Positions 25,664 through 33,974 of a stretch of DNA of 64,000 nucleotides are shown here, piece after piece (position 1 is the stretch's first letter; the number at the start of each line of letters is the position of its first letter). Position numbers and translations under genes: made by a program. The stretch covers positions 26,195 to 90,194 of the forward strand of contig JAWBXA010000002.1 of assembly GCA_038868115.1 (NCBI GenBank). The letters are read 5' to 3'. The notes below the pieces were generated by a model. That model did not search any database. It was not told the origin of the DNA and saw only the letters and a program-made list of their open reading frames with translations. The DNA is from JAGTQI01 sp038868115 (GTDB lineage: Archaea; Thermoproteota; Bathyarchaeia; Bathyarchaeales; Bathycorpusculaceae).

Positions 25664-25749
25664 GGACTCGCACCAAACCTCAATATATCGCAATACTCAA
25701 TATAAAGCTTGTTGAATACTAACAAACACAAACGGCCCATTAGAAGTAG

Positions 25750-25824
25750 TGCTCCGGGCGGGATTTGAACCCGCGTCTCCGGCTCGAAAGGCCGGAATAC
25801 TTGACCGGGCTATACTACCGGAGC
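25750..25824 (-). tRNA. tRNA-Glu(TTC)
   Basis: An intronless cloverleaf on the minus strand: acceptor GCTCCGG/CCGGAGC, anticodon stem CCGGC/GCCGG around loop CT-TTC-GA, T-loop TTCAAAT and discriminator A. CCA is not encoded. The anticodon TTC reads GAA/GAG glutamate codons. Confidence 0.95.
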
Positions 25825-25882
25825 GCTATGAGCCTTATTTTGGGTTGGCATCATGCAAATATTTTCGTGTTTCGTTTAAACC

Positions 25883-27067
25883 TTATTCTTTTAGGGCCGT
25901 TTTTAAGCATTCTTTTAATGGCACCAGAATTGTTTCTGCCTTGTTTAGGGTTGGCGCGTAATGAGCTGTTTTTGCAGAGTTTGTCATGATTGTTTTTATT
26001 CCAAGCTTTTCCGTCCATGTGACGACGGCGCATGTGTCTGTTAGGATTTTGGCGCCGCTTGCCTCAATTTTGTCTGCATAAGCTCTTGCTTTTTCTTTTA
26101 TTATGCGGGATGTGCAGATCCAAAATTCAACAGCTCTTTTCACTTTTCGGTTTCCGATAGCATCTGCAATTTCTTTAATTTCATGAAGGGAGCAGTGGGG
26201 ACATCCCACAAAGACCATGTCAGGTTTTTGCGTTGAGGCTGTTGATAGCTCTGCCACTGTTTTTTTGATGTCCTTTGCTTCCACAGTTATTTTTTCAAGC
26301 CTTTCTTCTACTTTAACACTTTCTTTATAATGGAACATATTTGTCATCCCGGTGGAGGAAAGCGCAGCGCCCAGCTGCTTCAAGTCTTCATGTGATGGAT
26401 TTTTCAAGCCTTTTATTAATGGGATTTTATCTTCCGAAATTTTGCCCAGAAATATTCCCAAGGCCCCATAATCAACTCTGTTTTCTAAAGAAGCCTTAAC
26501 TTCGACCACAATTCTTGGCTTGCGATTTTCAGCTCTATGTATTCCACAGTCCGGTGTTTTGCCGATGAGGGCTGCTGCCAGAGCGCTTGGACCCCCTTCG
26601 CGGTTTGTCCAGGATCCCAAGACAGAGTTGGCGTAAACGACGGCTGAAGATTCAGCCCATGCCAAGTGGGAGCCTTTCCTCGGCTCTTTAATGTAGTAAG
26701 GGGTGCATGTAAAAGATTTTTGAAAGCCAAGTTTATCAAAAATTTTGCAGAGCTTCAGCTGCCTTTCAACAAGATTTTTCGGAAGTTTATTTGCCAAGTA
26801 TTCGGGGTCCAAACTTTGAGGGTTAAGGGTAGCTTCCACAACCACTCTTTCGCCAGCATCTGCTAATGCTTCTAGGAAATCTGTCGGCGCCTCACCGAGG
26901 GTTTTGTATGAAACCCCGGAAACGTGGGCAGAGTCAATAGGTATAAGCTTAGACGCACCGAAAAGTTCTCCTAGTTTAACAAGTATTTTCATGCAGACTT
27001 GCTTTGCCCAGCCGGATTCGCCGTCGTAAATGCGCTCTTCCCTTTTTGTCAAATACGTGTCTTTCAA
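25883..27067 (-). CDS. Phosphomevalonate dehydratase large subunit (aconitase X type)
   Basis: A 394-residue aconitase-X (DUF521) protein with typical segments ERIYDGESGWAKQVCMKIL, IDSAHVSGVSYKTLGEA, FVGCPHCSLHEI and TDTCAVV. The cysteines in these motifs would bind the Fe-S cluster. In the archaeal modified mevalonate pathway the large and small subunits dehydrate 5-phosphomevalonate to trans-anhydromevalonate 5-phosphate, leading to isoprenoid lipids. It overlaps the small-subunit gene by 4 nt, so stoichiometric coupling is likely. Hydroxyproline-type AcnX dehydratases are the alternative, but the archaeal context favours mevalonate. Confidence 0.87.
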   Translation of the reverse strand: MKDTYLTKREERIYDGESGWAKQVCMKILVKLGELFGASKLIPIDSAHVSGVSYKTLGEAPTDFLEALADAGERVVVEATLNPQSLDPEYLANKLPKNLVERQLKLCKIFDKLGFQKSFTCTPYYIKEPRKGSHLAWAESSAVVYANSVLGSWTNREGGPSALAAALIGKTPDCGIHRAENRKPRIVVEVKASLENRVDYGALGIFLGKISEDKIPLIKGLKNPSHEDLKQLGAALSSTGMTNMFHYKESVKVEERLEKITVEAKDIKKTVAELSTASTQKPDMVFVGCPHCSLHEIKEIADAIGNRKVKRAVEFWICTSRIIKEKARAYADKIEASGAKILTDTCAVVTWTEKLGIKTIMTNSAKTAHYAPTLNKAETILVPLKECLKTALKE

Positions 27068-27480
27068 CCCTCCACCGACTTCAGGATTTTAACAGTTCCT
27101 TTACGAGCATCAACCTCAACCAAGTCGCCATTCTTAATTTTGCCAATGTCTACCCGGTCCACCATGGGAATACTAGCTATAACTGCACCAACAACAATGA
27201 CGGGGTCAGCCTTATTGTTTATTATGGCTTTTGGTGCCAAGCTCCTTTTGGCCAGAGAGTATAGGACATAGCTGCCGACTGTTGAGCCATGTCCGTGGGG
27301 AAAACATAAAACTCTATCTTTTATAGACTTGCCGAACAAGTCATGCTTTTTCTCAATAATCTTTCCAGTTTTTAGGTCGATATCTCCTAGGAAACTTATG
27401 GGTTTGACGGAGACAAGTGCCTCTGCTTTACAATATCCCTCGACTATTCCACGCCCACGCAGAACTATACACTTTGCCAT
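27064..27480 (-). CDS. Phosphomevalonate dehydratase small subunit
   Basis: A 138-residue DUF126/AcnX swivel-domain protein: GRGIVEGYCKAEALVS at the N-terminus, then FPHGHGSTVGSYVLYSLAKR with the substrate-binding Ser/Thr loop, and DLVEVDARKGTVKIL near the end. It is the obligate partner of the adjacent large subunit. It lies 13 nt after the HD hydrolase gene on the same strand. With HMGCS at 22027, the window contains at least two blocks linked to the mevalonate pathway. Confidence 0.87.
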   Translation of the reverse strand: MAKCIVLRGRGIVEGYCKAEALVSVKPISFLGDIDLKTGKIIEKKHDLFGKSIKDRVLCFPHGHGSTVGSYVLYSLAKRSLAPKAIINNKADPVIVVGAVIASIPMVDRVDIGKIKNGDLVEVDARKGTVKILKSVEG

Positions 27481-27493
27481 TTCAGGGCACCTT

Positions 27494-28774
27494 TCAGTAG
27501 GATATTTTGACCGATGATGGGACTTCGCCGAGAATTTTTGAGGCGGCTTCCGCCACCCTTCCGCGATTTTTTTCGTCTGTATAAACCCTTAAAATGTTTA
27601 TGAAACCCTTTAGAACTTCAAATATACCGGAAATTTCGCTAAGTTTCTTAACTTCCTTCTTCCCATCACGGGTTTTGCTGAAAACTGGGATTTCCATGGG
27701 CTCCATAAACATGGAATGATGATACGGGACAGAAGGCACCGTTGGCACGTCAATTATTATGGCATCTGGGTCAACTTTTGCGCCCTTCGCTATTTTGTTC
27801 CTTATCTGATTGCGGAATTCTTCGGCGCTAAAGATATTTGAAACCGTTTTATCCTTAACGTAGAAGGTCTGCTCGTAGGCACATTTCAGCATTCTCCGCC
27901 TCTCAAGATCCCTTATTATTGGACCGGATTTCTTACAATTTTTTAGCACAGTCCAAATCGTGTAGTCGTCCATTGCTAAATACTCCTCTGGCGTCTTAAA
28001 GGCGGACAAACCCAGTTCCTCATCCGCCTTCTCAAGGGCTATTGCCAGCATTATTTGAGCTGCTCTCCCCACGCGGTGGAAATATATGCTTTTGAAAGAT
28101 TCTATTCTGGCTATTATAAAGGATTCAAGGGTTGAAAGTGCTCCTATATCAACAGCTAGATTTCCATCCAAAACGTCGAAGGTGTGAATTAAACGAAAAA
28201 CGTCTACAAAGCCATATTCAGCGCCTGTGTGGTAAGTGTCTCTGACAACGAAATCCAGCTTGTCAACATCTATGGAGCTCCTTACTATCTGGTTTAGAAA
28301 GGCTTTACCGCTGACGGACAAGGAGCCAACTGCAAGCTCAGCTATGTCTTCGGCCCTATATCCAAAATTAGCGAGGAAGTCTCTCAGCTCGCTATTTTTA
28401 ATTATCCACGCAGTTATGTCCTCATGGGTTTTGTTAAGCTTCTTTGTTAACAAATGCTCAAACACGTGAGAGAAGGGACCGTGTCCAACATCGTGGAGTA
28501 ATCCGGCAATCCGCACAGCCTCAGCCTCTTCTTCGCTTATCAGCTGAGAAACACTTGGGTTTTCGATCACCTTGCCAGCCAAGTACATAACGCCTATAGA
28601 ATGTTCAAAGCGTGTGTGATTAGCCCCTGGATAAACATATTCAGCGCCAGCCAACTGCCTCAGTCTACGGAGCCTCTGCACAGGGTAAGAGTCTATTATT
28701 TCCTTCTCTTCCTTTGTTATGTAGACGTATCCATGCACGGGATCTTTTATTTCACCCCAATAGCTTTTCGGCAT
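27494..28774 (-). CDS. HD-domain phosphohydrolase (SAMHD1/dGTPase-like)
   Basis: A 426-residue HD-superfamily enzyme of COG1078. The N-terminus IKDPVHGYVYITKEE and the metal site NHTRFEHSIGVMYL ... LLHDVGHGPFSHVFE give the H...HD...D pattern. These proteins hydrolyse dNTPs or related nucleotides, controlling the pool size. Thymidylate kinase is divergent next door, a plausible functional neighbourhood in dNTP metabolism. The length is standard and no domain is missing. Confidence 0.88.
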   Translation of the reverse strand: MPKSYWGEIKDPVHGYVYITKEEKEIIDSYPVQRLRRLRQLAGAEYVYPGANHTRFEHSIGVMYLAGKVIENPSVSQLISEEEAEAVRIAGLLHDVGHGPFSHVFEHLLTKKLNKTHEDITAWIIKNSELRDFLANFGYRAEDIAELAVGSLSVSGKAFLNQIVRSSIDVDKLDFVVRDTYHTGAEYGFVDVFRLIHTFDVLDGNLAVDIGALSTLESFIIARIESFKSIYFHRVGRAAQIMLAIALEKADEELGLSAFKTPEEYLAMDDYTIWTVLKNCKKSGPIIRDLERRRMLKCAYEQTFYVKDKTVSNIFSAEEFRNQIRNKIAKGAKVDPDAIIIDVPTVPSVPYHHSMFMEPMEIPVFSKTRDGKKEVKKLSEISGIFEVLKGFINILRVYTDEKNRGRVAEAASKILGEVPSSVKISY

Positions 28775-28855
28775 TGCAAATTCTCCAACATTTGCAGCTT
28801 AACAATTATTAATACATGTCCATCTTATAATGTCTAATGCTGGCTGGTATGAAAC

Positions 28856-29455
28856 ATGGAAAAACGAAGGTTCTTCATATGTATCGAAGGCTTAGACGGT
28901 TGCGGAAAGACAACCCAAGCTAAAATCCTTGTGAAAAAACTGCGGAAAATCGGCTACGATGCGGTTTACACTGTTGAACCAAGCCGTGGAAAAATTGGAA
29001 GATTCATAAAGAGGTATTGCCTCTATGGCGGTAAACGCGTTTCCAGCATAGTTGAAGCCTTACTTTTCGCAGCTGACCGATATGAACACGTGGAAAACGA
29101 AATAATCCCAGCCCTAAAGGACGGAAAGATAGTGATTTCCGACCGTTACCTTTACTCTTCCCTGGCTTATCAAGGGGCAGCTGGGCTAAACTTAGACTGG
29201 ATTAGAAGGATAAATGAGCATGCAATACCGCCAAATTTGGCGATTTTTATAGACGTGGAGCCAAACACAGTCATCAAAAGGCTGAAACCTGAAAAATCTG
29301 TGATGGAAAATCTTGAAACTCAGTATAAGGTTCGGGAAGTCTATCTAAAATTTGTTGAAAATGGTGAGCTCGTCAAAGTGAATGGAAACAAATCGAAGAG
29401 GGAAGTTGCCAAAGAAATTTTGTCCATGGTTTTAGATCGTTTGAAAGGCGTCTAG
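28856..29455 (+). CDS. tmk: Thymidylate kinase
   Basis: A 199-residue P-loop kinase that phosphorylates dTMP to dTDP. It opens with EGLDGCGKTTQAKIL (Walker A); the DR(Y/H) motif is SDRYLYSSLAYQG and the TVEPSRGKIG region corresponds to the substrate loop. The length is normal. It is divergent from the HD hydrolase, with an 81-bp spacer. Its stop overlaps the end of the convergent unknown gene by 4 nt. Confidence 0.92.
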   Translation: MEKRRFFICIEGLDGCGKTTQAKILVKKLRKIGYDAVYTVEPSRGKIGRFIKRYCLYGGKRVSSIVEALLFAADRYEHVENEIIPALKDGKIVISDRYLYSSLAYQGAAGLNLDWIRRINEHAIPPNLAIFIDVEPNTVIKRLKPEKSVMENLETQYKVREVYLKFVENGELVKVNGNKSKREVAKEILSMVLDRLKGV

Positions 29456-29952
29456 ATAATCTTCAAAACTTTTCGCGAATAAAGTTTGTTAATCCTCTCA
29501 ATGATTAGGTTGACGATGTCTTCTGGTGGCGTGTGTCTCGGTCCCCTTTCATGAAAAATGAGCGCTTCCACAAGGCCCCTATTGAATATTAGGCGGAGCA
29601 TGTAATAATCAAATTTCAGCGGAGACCTCTTTCCATCATGCTCTCTATAATATCTTATGGCACAGAAAAAGTCCATTATCTGAAGAGAAGAGCGACGGAT
29701 TTCTCCCAAAACTTTCTGTACTTCCTCTGAGTCTAAATAGTTGAATGTGTCACTGTCGGCTATTCCAAACTCGAAGGCAACAATGCAATCATAGGTGGAA
29801 GGATCCGTAACATCTTGTAGGTGCAGGTTTTCGCTGTTAAGTTTTTCTAGACACCGAACCAAAGCTTCTTGAAGTGCTTTATTGGAAACAGCTGTAGTGA
29901 AGTGTATTACCTTTTGCACGTTTATTGGAAAATTTTTGTAAAAGCCCAACAT
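29452..29952 (-). CDS. Unknown conserved-looking protein
   Basis: About 166 residues with no family I can recognise. It is soluble, mixed alpha/beta, with an acidic middle (FGIADSDTFNYLDSEEVQ) and a C-terminal stretch FHERGPRHTPPEDIVNLI. The start is the ATG at 29952, preceded by GGTGGA. It follows the p27-like zinc-ribbon gene by 21 nt in the same direction, suggesting an operon. Confidence 0.5.
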   Translation of the reverse strand: MLGFYKNFPINVQKVIHFTTAVSNKALQEALVRCLEKLNSENLHLQDVTDPSTYDCIVAFEFGIADSDTFNYLDSEEVQKVLGEIRRSSLQIMDFFCAIRYYREHDGKRSPLKFDYYMLRLIFNRGLVEALIFHERGPRHTPPEDIVNLIIERINKLYSRKVLKII

Positions 29953-29973
29953 TGCTTCCACCCGCCTAAAGGG

Positions 29974-30357
29974 CTAGATTCTTTTGGCTTTCCTCACTTT
30001 TTCTAAGTTTTCCAGTAGCCCAGAAAGCGCTGAACCAAGTTTCTGAAGTTCCTCAAAATCCGTTTCATGCAACATCTTTTCCTGAATCTCTTGTATCTTC
30101 GCCAGCAAAGTAGCCTCAAGGGTTTCAAGGCTTAAAGCGCTTGCAACTTTTGCCAGCTCTGCCTCTTCTTTAACAAGAATCACCTTTTTTTCGCACCGCG
30201 CACACCATATTTCTCCGCTTTTAAGCCTAAATAAAGGAGAAGCGCAAACTGGACAAGCTAGTTCTGTTAGAGTTTGACCTTGGCGCAGTAAATCAGCCAT
30301 ACGCCTAATATACTGCTCCTCAGCGGCTTTTGTATCTTTATCCGTATTTCGCGACAC
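29974..30357 (-). CDS. Autoantigen p27-like zinc-ribbon protein
   Basis: A 127-residue protein of the Sjogren/scleroderma autoantigen 1 (UPF0148-like) family. The helix RRMADLLRQGQTLTELACPV leads into a zinc ribbon, CPVC...CARC, followed by two helices with LSALLENL-like heptads. The biochemical role in archaea is unknown. GTG at 30357 is the likely start. Confidence 0.75.
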   Translation of the reverse strand: MSRNTDKDTKAAEEQYIRRMADLLRQGQTLTELACPVCASPLFRLKSGEIWCARCEKKVILVKEEAELAKVASALSLETLEATLLAKIQEIQEKMLHETDFEELQKLGSALSGLLENLEKVRKAKRI

Positions 30358-30814
30358 CCCGGAAACCTAAGAATAAAATTATCCCAGAGATTTATAAGAT
30401 ACTTCCTTCAAAACATGTTTTCTTTTCTGAACATGCAAAAACAAACATTGAAAGAGCTTAAGAGTTTTCAGTCAAATAGATTTCCAAATAACTACATTAT
30501 TTATGAATTGCCGATTCATCGAGTGGCTTGGCGGCATGTTTCGGGTCATGCTTATCGATAATAGCCTTTAAAATTGCCATTTTTCCTTTTTTTAACGAAA
30601 GAACTTTCCCAAAAGCTAACGCGCTCTGATATTAGAGTGTAAATTGATGAACCCTAATTTGGAATAAGCTTATATTCATCAACTTCAAAACATAAGGATT
30701 CAGCTTCTAGCCTTGTGTTTATCTAATATATGTTCCACATAAACACTCCTGTAAAGAAAAAGGTTATAAAAATACTTTAATGATTTATTTTGGTTTTTGT
30801 TTACCCTTTTGTTC
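30358..30814. other. Intergenic region, mostly AT-rich
   Basis: A 457-bp gap between the start of the p27-like gene and the end of the semialdehyde dehydrogenase gene, both on the minus strand. It holds a possible 27-codon frame (30497-30580) and several AT-rich TATA-like tracts. I see no RNA gene, tandem repeat or mobile element in it. Confidence 0.4.
30497..30580 (-). CDS. Possible microprotein of 27 residues
   Basis: An ATG at 30580 preceded by AAAAAGGAAAA opens a 27-codon frame beginning MAILKAIIDKHDP and ending LDESAIHK, closed by TAA. The composition is protein-like and the ribosome site reasonable, but at this length chance cannot be excluded. It could also be the remnant of a longer gene. 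No homologue is known to me. Confidence 0.2.
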   Translation of the reverse strand: MAILKAIIDKHDPKHAAKPLDESAIHK

Positions 30815-32311
30815 TTACCACCATCGGTACATTATTACTTTCATATCTGTAAAGAAGTCTATGGCTCCTGTTTGGCCTGTCAGAGGCCCATAGTGACTTC
30901 TTTTGCGTGCTGGAAATGGGAAGAATTGTTGTGGTTGTGCCACCGCCATATTTACGGCAATGTTGCCTGCTTTTACACGTTTTGAAAACTCTCTTGCCCA
31001 TTTTCCACTCGTGGTATAAATAGTTCCAGTGTTTCCGTATTGACGATCATTTGCTATTTTCACGGCTTCCTCAAAGTCGGAGGCTTTTACGATGGGCATG
31101 ACCGGTCCGAATATTTCTTCCTGCTCTATTCCCATACCTGGTTTTACATTGTCAAGTATTGTTGGACCTAGGTAATATCCATTAGAGTATTTCTTTTCGA
31201 TATTAAGTTGACGCCCATCAAGGAGGGGTTTAGCGCCCTCGTCTACGGCTTTCTCGATCATTTTTCCCACCCGTTCTTTATCTTTTTGGGATGCCATAGG
31301 TCCCATGTCTGTTGTTTCAAGCAAAGGATAATTTACATTAATTTTTTTGGCTCTTTCAACTATTGCGTTTATGAATTTCTTATATGCTTCCCCAACAGTT
31401 ATTAACAGTCCTGGAGCTAGGCAGCGTTGGCCTGCCAGGTCAAAGAAACCTCCAATAATGTTTTCAACGGTGGGTTGGGGTATGGCGTCTGGCATTAAGA
31501 CAACGGGGTTTTTAGCACTGCATTGGCAGATAGCTCTTTTTCCATGTGAACATGCTGTCGAGTAAACTTTTTCACCAACCTCTGAGGACCCTACGAAGCA
31601 TACGCCTACAATTTCTGGATGCTTGATTAGCTCTTCTGTTGCTGGACCGCTCCCATTGATAAGATTAACTACTCCAGGTGGAAAGCCTGCCTCCCTAAAT
31701 AAATCCATGAAATATGTTATTGGGACGGGATCTGTTGAGCTTGGCTTTATAACGATAGTGTTACCTAACATTATCGCCATAGGAACAAACCACATCGGGA
31801 TCATTATTGGAAAGTTGAAGGGAGATATCACAGCAAAAACTCCTAAAGGTTCTCTGACACACTCCATGTCTATTTCAGGTTCAGCTTTTGCTAAATTCAT
31901 AATTTTTCTGGTCATCATCATAAGATGGGGAGCCCCTAAGGCTGCATCAACAGCTTCTAAGGCTCTGCGCATCTCAGCGCGGGCTTCTCTTATGGTTTTT
32001 CCAACATTTTGTGATAGGAGCTTGGCGAAGTCGTCCAGCTTATTTTCAATGAGCATTTTAAGCCGTACAAGGTATTGCAAACGATCAAAGATAGGCATAT
32101 TTGACCAAGTATCAAAAGCACTTGCAGCTGTGCGTACGGCGCGGTCAACATCTTTAGAAGATAGTAGGGGCACCTCAGCTATGGCGCTTCCCAAACCAGG
32201 GTCGAAGGTTGGAGAATACTTGTTGGATTCTGCTTCAACAAATTTGTTTTCAATAAAGTGTTTTAACCGACCGTAATTTTCTGAAAATTTTATACAAGCT
32301 CCTTCCCTCAT
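30815..32311 (-). CDS. CoA-acylating methylmalonate/malonate-semialdehyde dehydrogenase-like
   Basis: About 498 residues of the aldehyde dehydrogenase superfamily. The nucleophile motif is GQRCLAPG, the MmsA-like variant; EREPLGVFAVISPFNFPI-type cofactor sequence (here CVREPLGVFAVISPFNFP) and EEIFGPVMPIV are also present. MmsA enzymes convert (methyl)malonate semialdehyde to propionyl- or acetyl-CoA. The start is ATG 32311, preceded by GAGGAGG; the longer frame starts at a TTG inside that site. It is 11 nt after the class III aminotransferase, fitting a beta-amino-acid breakdown pair. Confidence 0.82.
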   Translation of the reverse strand: MREGACIKFSENYGRLKHFIENKFVEAESNKYSPTFDPGLGSAIAEVPLLSSKDVDRAVRTAASAFDTWSNMPIFDRLQYLVRLKMLIENKLDDFAKLLSQNVGKTIREARAEMRRALEAVDAALGAPHLMMMTRKIMNLAKAEPEIDMECVREPLGVFAVISPFNFPIMIPMWFVPMAIMLGNTIVIKPSSTDPVPITYFMDLFREAGFPPGVVNLINGSGPATEELIKHPEIVGVCFVGSSEVGEKVYSTACSHGKRAICQCSAKNPVVLMPDAIPQPTVENIIGGFFDLAGQRCLAPGLLITVGEAYKKFINAIVERAKKINVNYPLLETTDMGPMASQKDKERVGKMIEKAVDEGAKPLLDGRQLNIEKKYSNGYYLGPTILDNVKPGMGIEQEEIFGPVMPIVKASDFEEAVKIANDRQYGNTGTIYTTSGKWAREFSKRVKAGNIAVNMAVAQPQQFFPFPARKRSHYGPLTGQTGAIDFFTDMKVIMYRWW

Positions 32312-32322
32312 TAAAATCCTCC

Positions 32323-33615
32323 TCAACTTACCTCTTTTATTGCGCCTTCCAAAATTTCTAACGCCTCATCGATTTGCTCAATCTTTATTACCAATGGTGG
32401 CTGGATTCTGAGAACGCATCCCTTGACACCGCCGGAACCTATTAGTAAGCCTCTTTCTCTGCATAGATCCCTTATTTTTCTCGTTTCATCTACGGCGGGA
32501 GTTTTTTTATCTTTATCCTTTACAAGCTCGATGCCTATCATAAGCCCTTTCCCTCTGACATCTCCAATAATTAGATACTTCTCTTTTATCTCGCTTAGCC
32601 GTTTCATTAGATATTCCCCTTTCTCCGCTGCTTGCTCTGCTAGTTTATCCCTTAACATCACATTTATGTTTGCCAATGCCGCAGCAGCGGATATAGGGTT
32701 TCCGCCAAAAGTTGAAAGATGATCTCCAGGTTCAAAGGCGTTACCAATGTCCTCTCTAGTTATACATGCACCCAATGGAAAGCCATCAGCTATTCCCTTC
32801 GCCAACGTCATAATATCTGGTTCAACACCGTAATGTTCAATTGCAAAAAGCTTACCCGTTCGACCGAATCCGCTCTGCACCTCGTCTGCGATAAAAAGTA
32901 TTTCATGTTCATCCAATATTTCCTTAACTACCTTAAAGTATTCTGGTGGTGGAGGAATGATGCCTCCCTCACCCATCACAGGCTCAGCTATAAAAGCTGC
33001 GACGCCCTTGCTTGTGCAAAAGTCTATAATGTTGCGGATGGACCTCGCACATAATAGGTCACATTCTGGATAGGTTTTTTCGAAAAAGCATCGATAACAG
33101 TATGGAGGGGGAGCAAAGGCTACTCCAGGAAGGAACGGTCCCATGTCATATTTTTTGCGCCCAGCTTGTCCAGTAACACTTAGGGTTCCCATAGTTCTTC
33201 CATGGAAGGAACCCATTAAGGCGATGAACTCGTATTTCTTTGTGAACTTTCGTGCCAGTTTCAATGCACATTCAACGGCTTCAGCTCCGCTGTTGCTGAA
33301 AAATGTTTTTTGTAAACGGGGCGGGGTAATCTCTGCTAGTTTTGCGGCCAACTCAATAGTTGCTGGGATATAGTATACATAGGTACAGGCATGTACAAGT
33401 TTTTTGGCTTGGTTGATTGCAGCCTTCACTACTTCTGGATGGCAATGACCTGCGTTAACAACAGATATACCAGAAAAACAGTCCACGTATTCTTTCCCTG
33501 TAACATCCTTGATTTTGGCGCCACTTGCCTCGCTAATCACAACTGGCTCTATTTTGCTTACCATGCTTGTTATTAGATACTTGTTCCCTTTAGCAATAAT
33601 TTCTTCTTTTTCCAA
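32323..33615 (-). CDS. Class III PLP aminotransferase (omega-amino acid type)
   Basis: A 430-residue fold-type I aminotransferase. The class III signature LFIADEVQSGFGRTGKLFA is followed by the PLP lysine in TLAKGIADGFPLGA; substrate-side motifs are FSNSGAEAVECALK and STFGGNP. Likely donors are beta-alanine, GABA, 3-aminoisobutyrate or serine-type compounds; sequence alone does not decide. A TTG start at 33615 is backed by AGGTGAT 8 nt upstream. Paired with the MmsA-like dehydrogenase it would turn a beta-amino acid into an acyl-CoA. Confidence 0.85.
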   Translation of the reverse strand: MEKEEIIAKGNKYLITSMVSKIEPVVISEASGAKIKDVTGKEYVDCFSGISVVNAGHCHPEVVKAAINQAKKLVHACTYVYYIPATIELAAKLAEITPPRLQKTFFSNSGAEAVECALKLARKFTKKYEFIALMGSFHGRTMGTLSVTGQAGRKKYDMGPFLPGVAFAPPPYCYRCFFEKTYPECDLLCARSIRNIIDFCTSKGVAAFIAEPVMGEGGIIPPPPEYFKVVKEILDEHEILFIADEVQSGFGRTGKLFAIEHYGVEPDIMTLAKGIADGFPLGACITREDIGNAFEPGDHLSTFGGNPISAAAALANINVMLRDKLAEQAAEKGEYLMKRLSEIKEKYLIIGDVRGKGLMIGIELVKDKDKKTPAVDETRKIRDLCRERGLLIGSGGVKGCVLRIQPPLVIKIEQIDEALEILEGAIKEVS

Positions 33616-33974
33616 AGATAATCACCTATTTAAACATCCATTTCCTCGATCTAAAATGGTTTATAATTTTTTCGCTCGTTTATCCTGTTTCCGATATTCC
33701 TTAAGCCTCGAAATAGAGATAGGCTTTTACGCCTATAAAACTTGAGATTCTATAAGCGTCGCCGGCGCCTTCTGAATTCTCGATCTTCGCTTTTAAATGC
33801 AAAAGGATCTTGCGAAACAATGATACGCAAGTTATCCCAACGTAGTTTTAACTTGACTTTTCCCAAATGAAAACTATCGATCAAGACATCTATTAAATAT
33901 TACAGCGTTATCTTGCTTCATTAATTAAACGGACTTTCAAAGAACATTTAATTTATTCAAGGTTAATAATACAT
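33616..33974. other. Intergenic region between aminotransferase and enolase-like gene
   Basis: A 359-bp AT-rich spacer. It contains GTTTAAATAG about 25 bp upstream of the aminotransferase start, the likely TATA element for that gene. A stretch near 33745-33765 (GCGTCGCCGGCGCC) is GC-rich, but no stable long hairpin, RNA gene or coding remnant is apparent. Confidence 0.45.

Noticed and set aside
32312..32326. TTG start for the semialdehyde dehydrogenase at 32326
   Set aside because: This TTG is part of the GAGGAGG ribosome site that serves the ATG at 32311.
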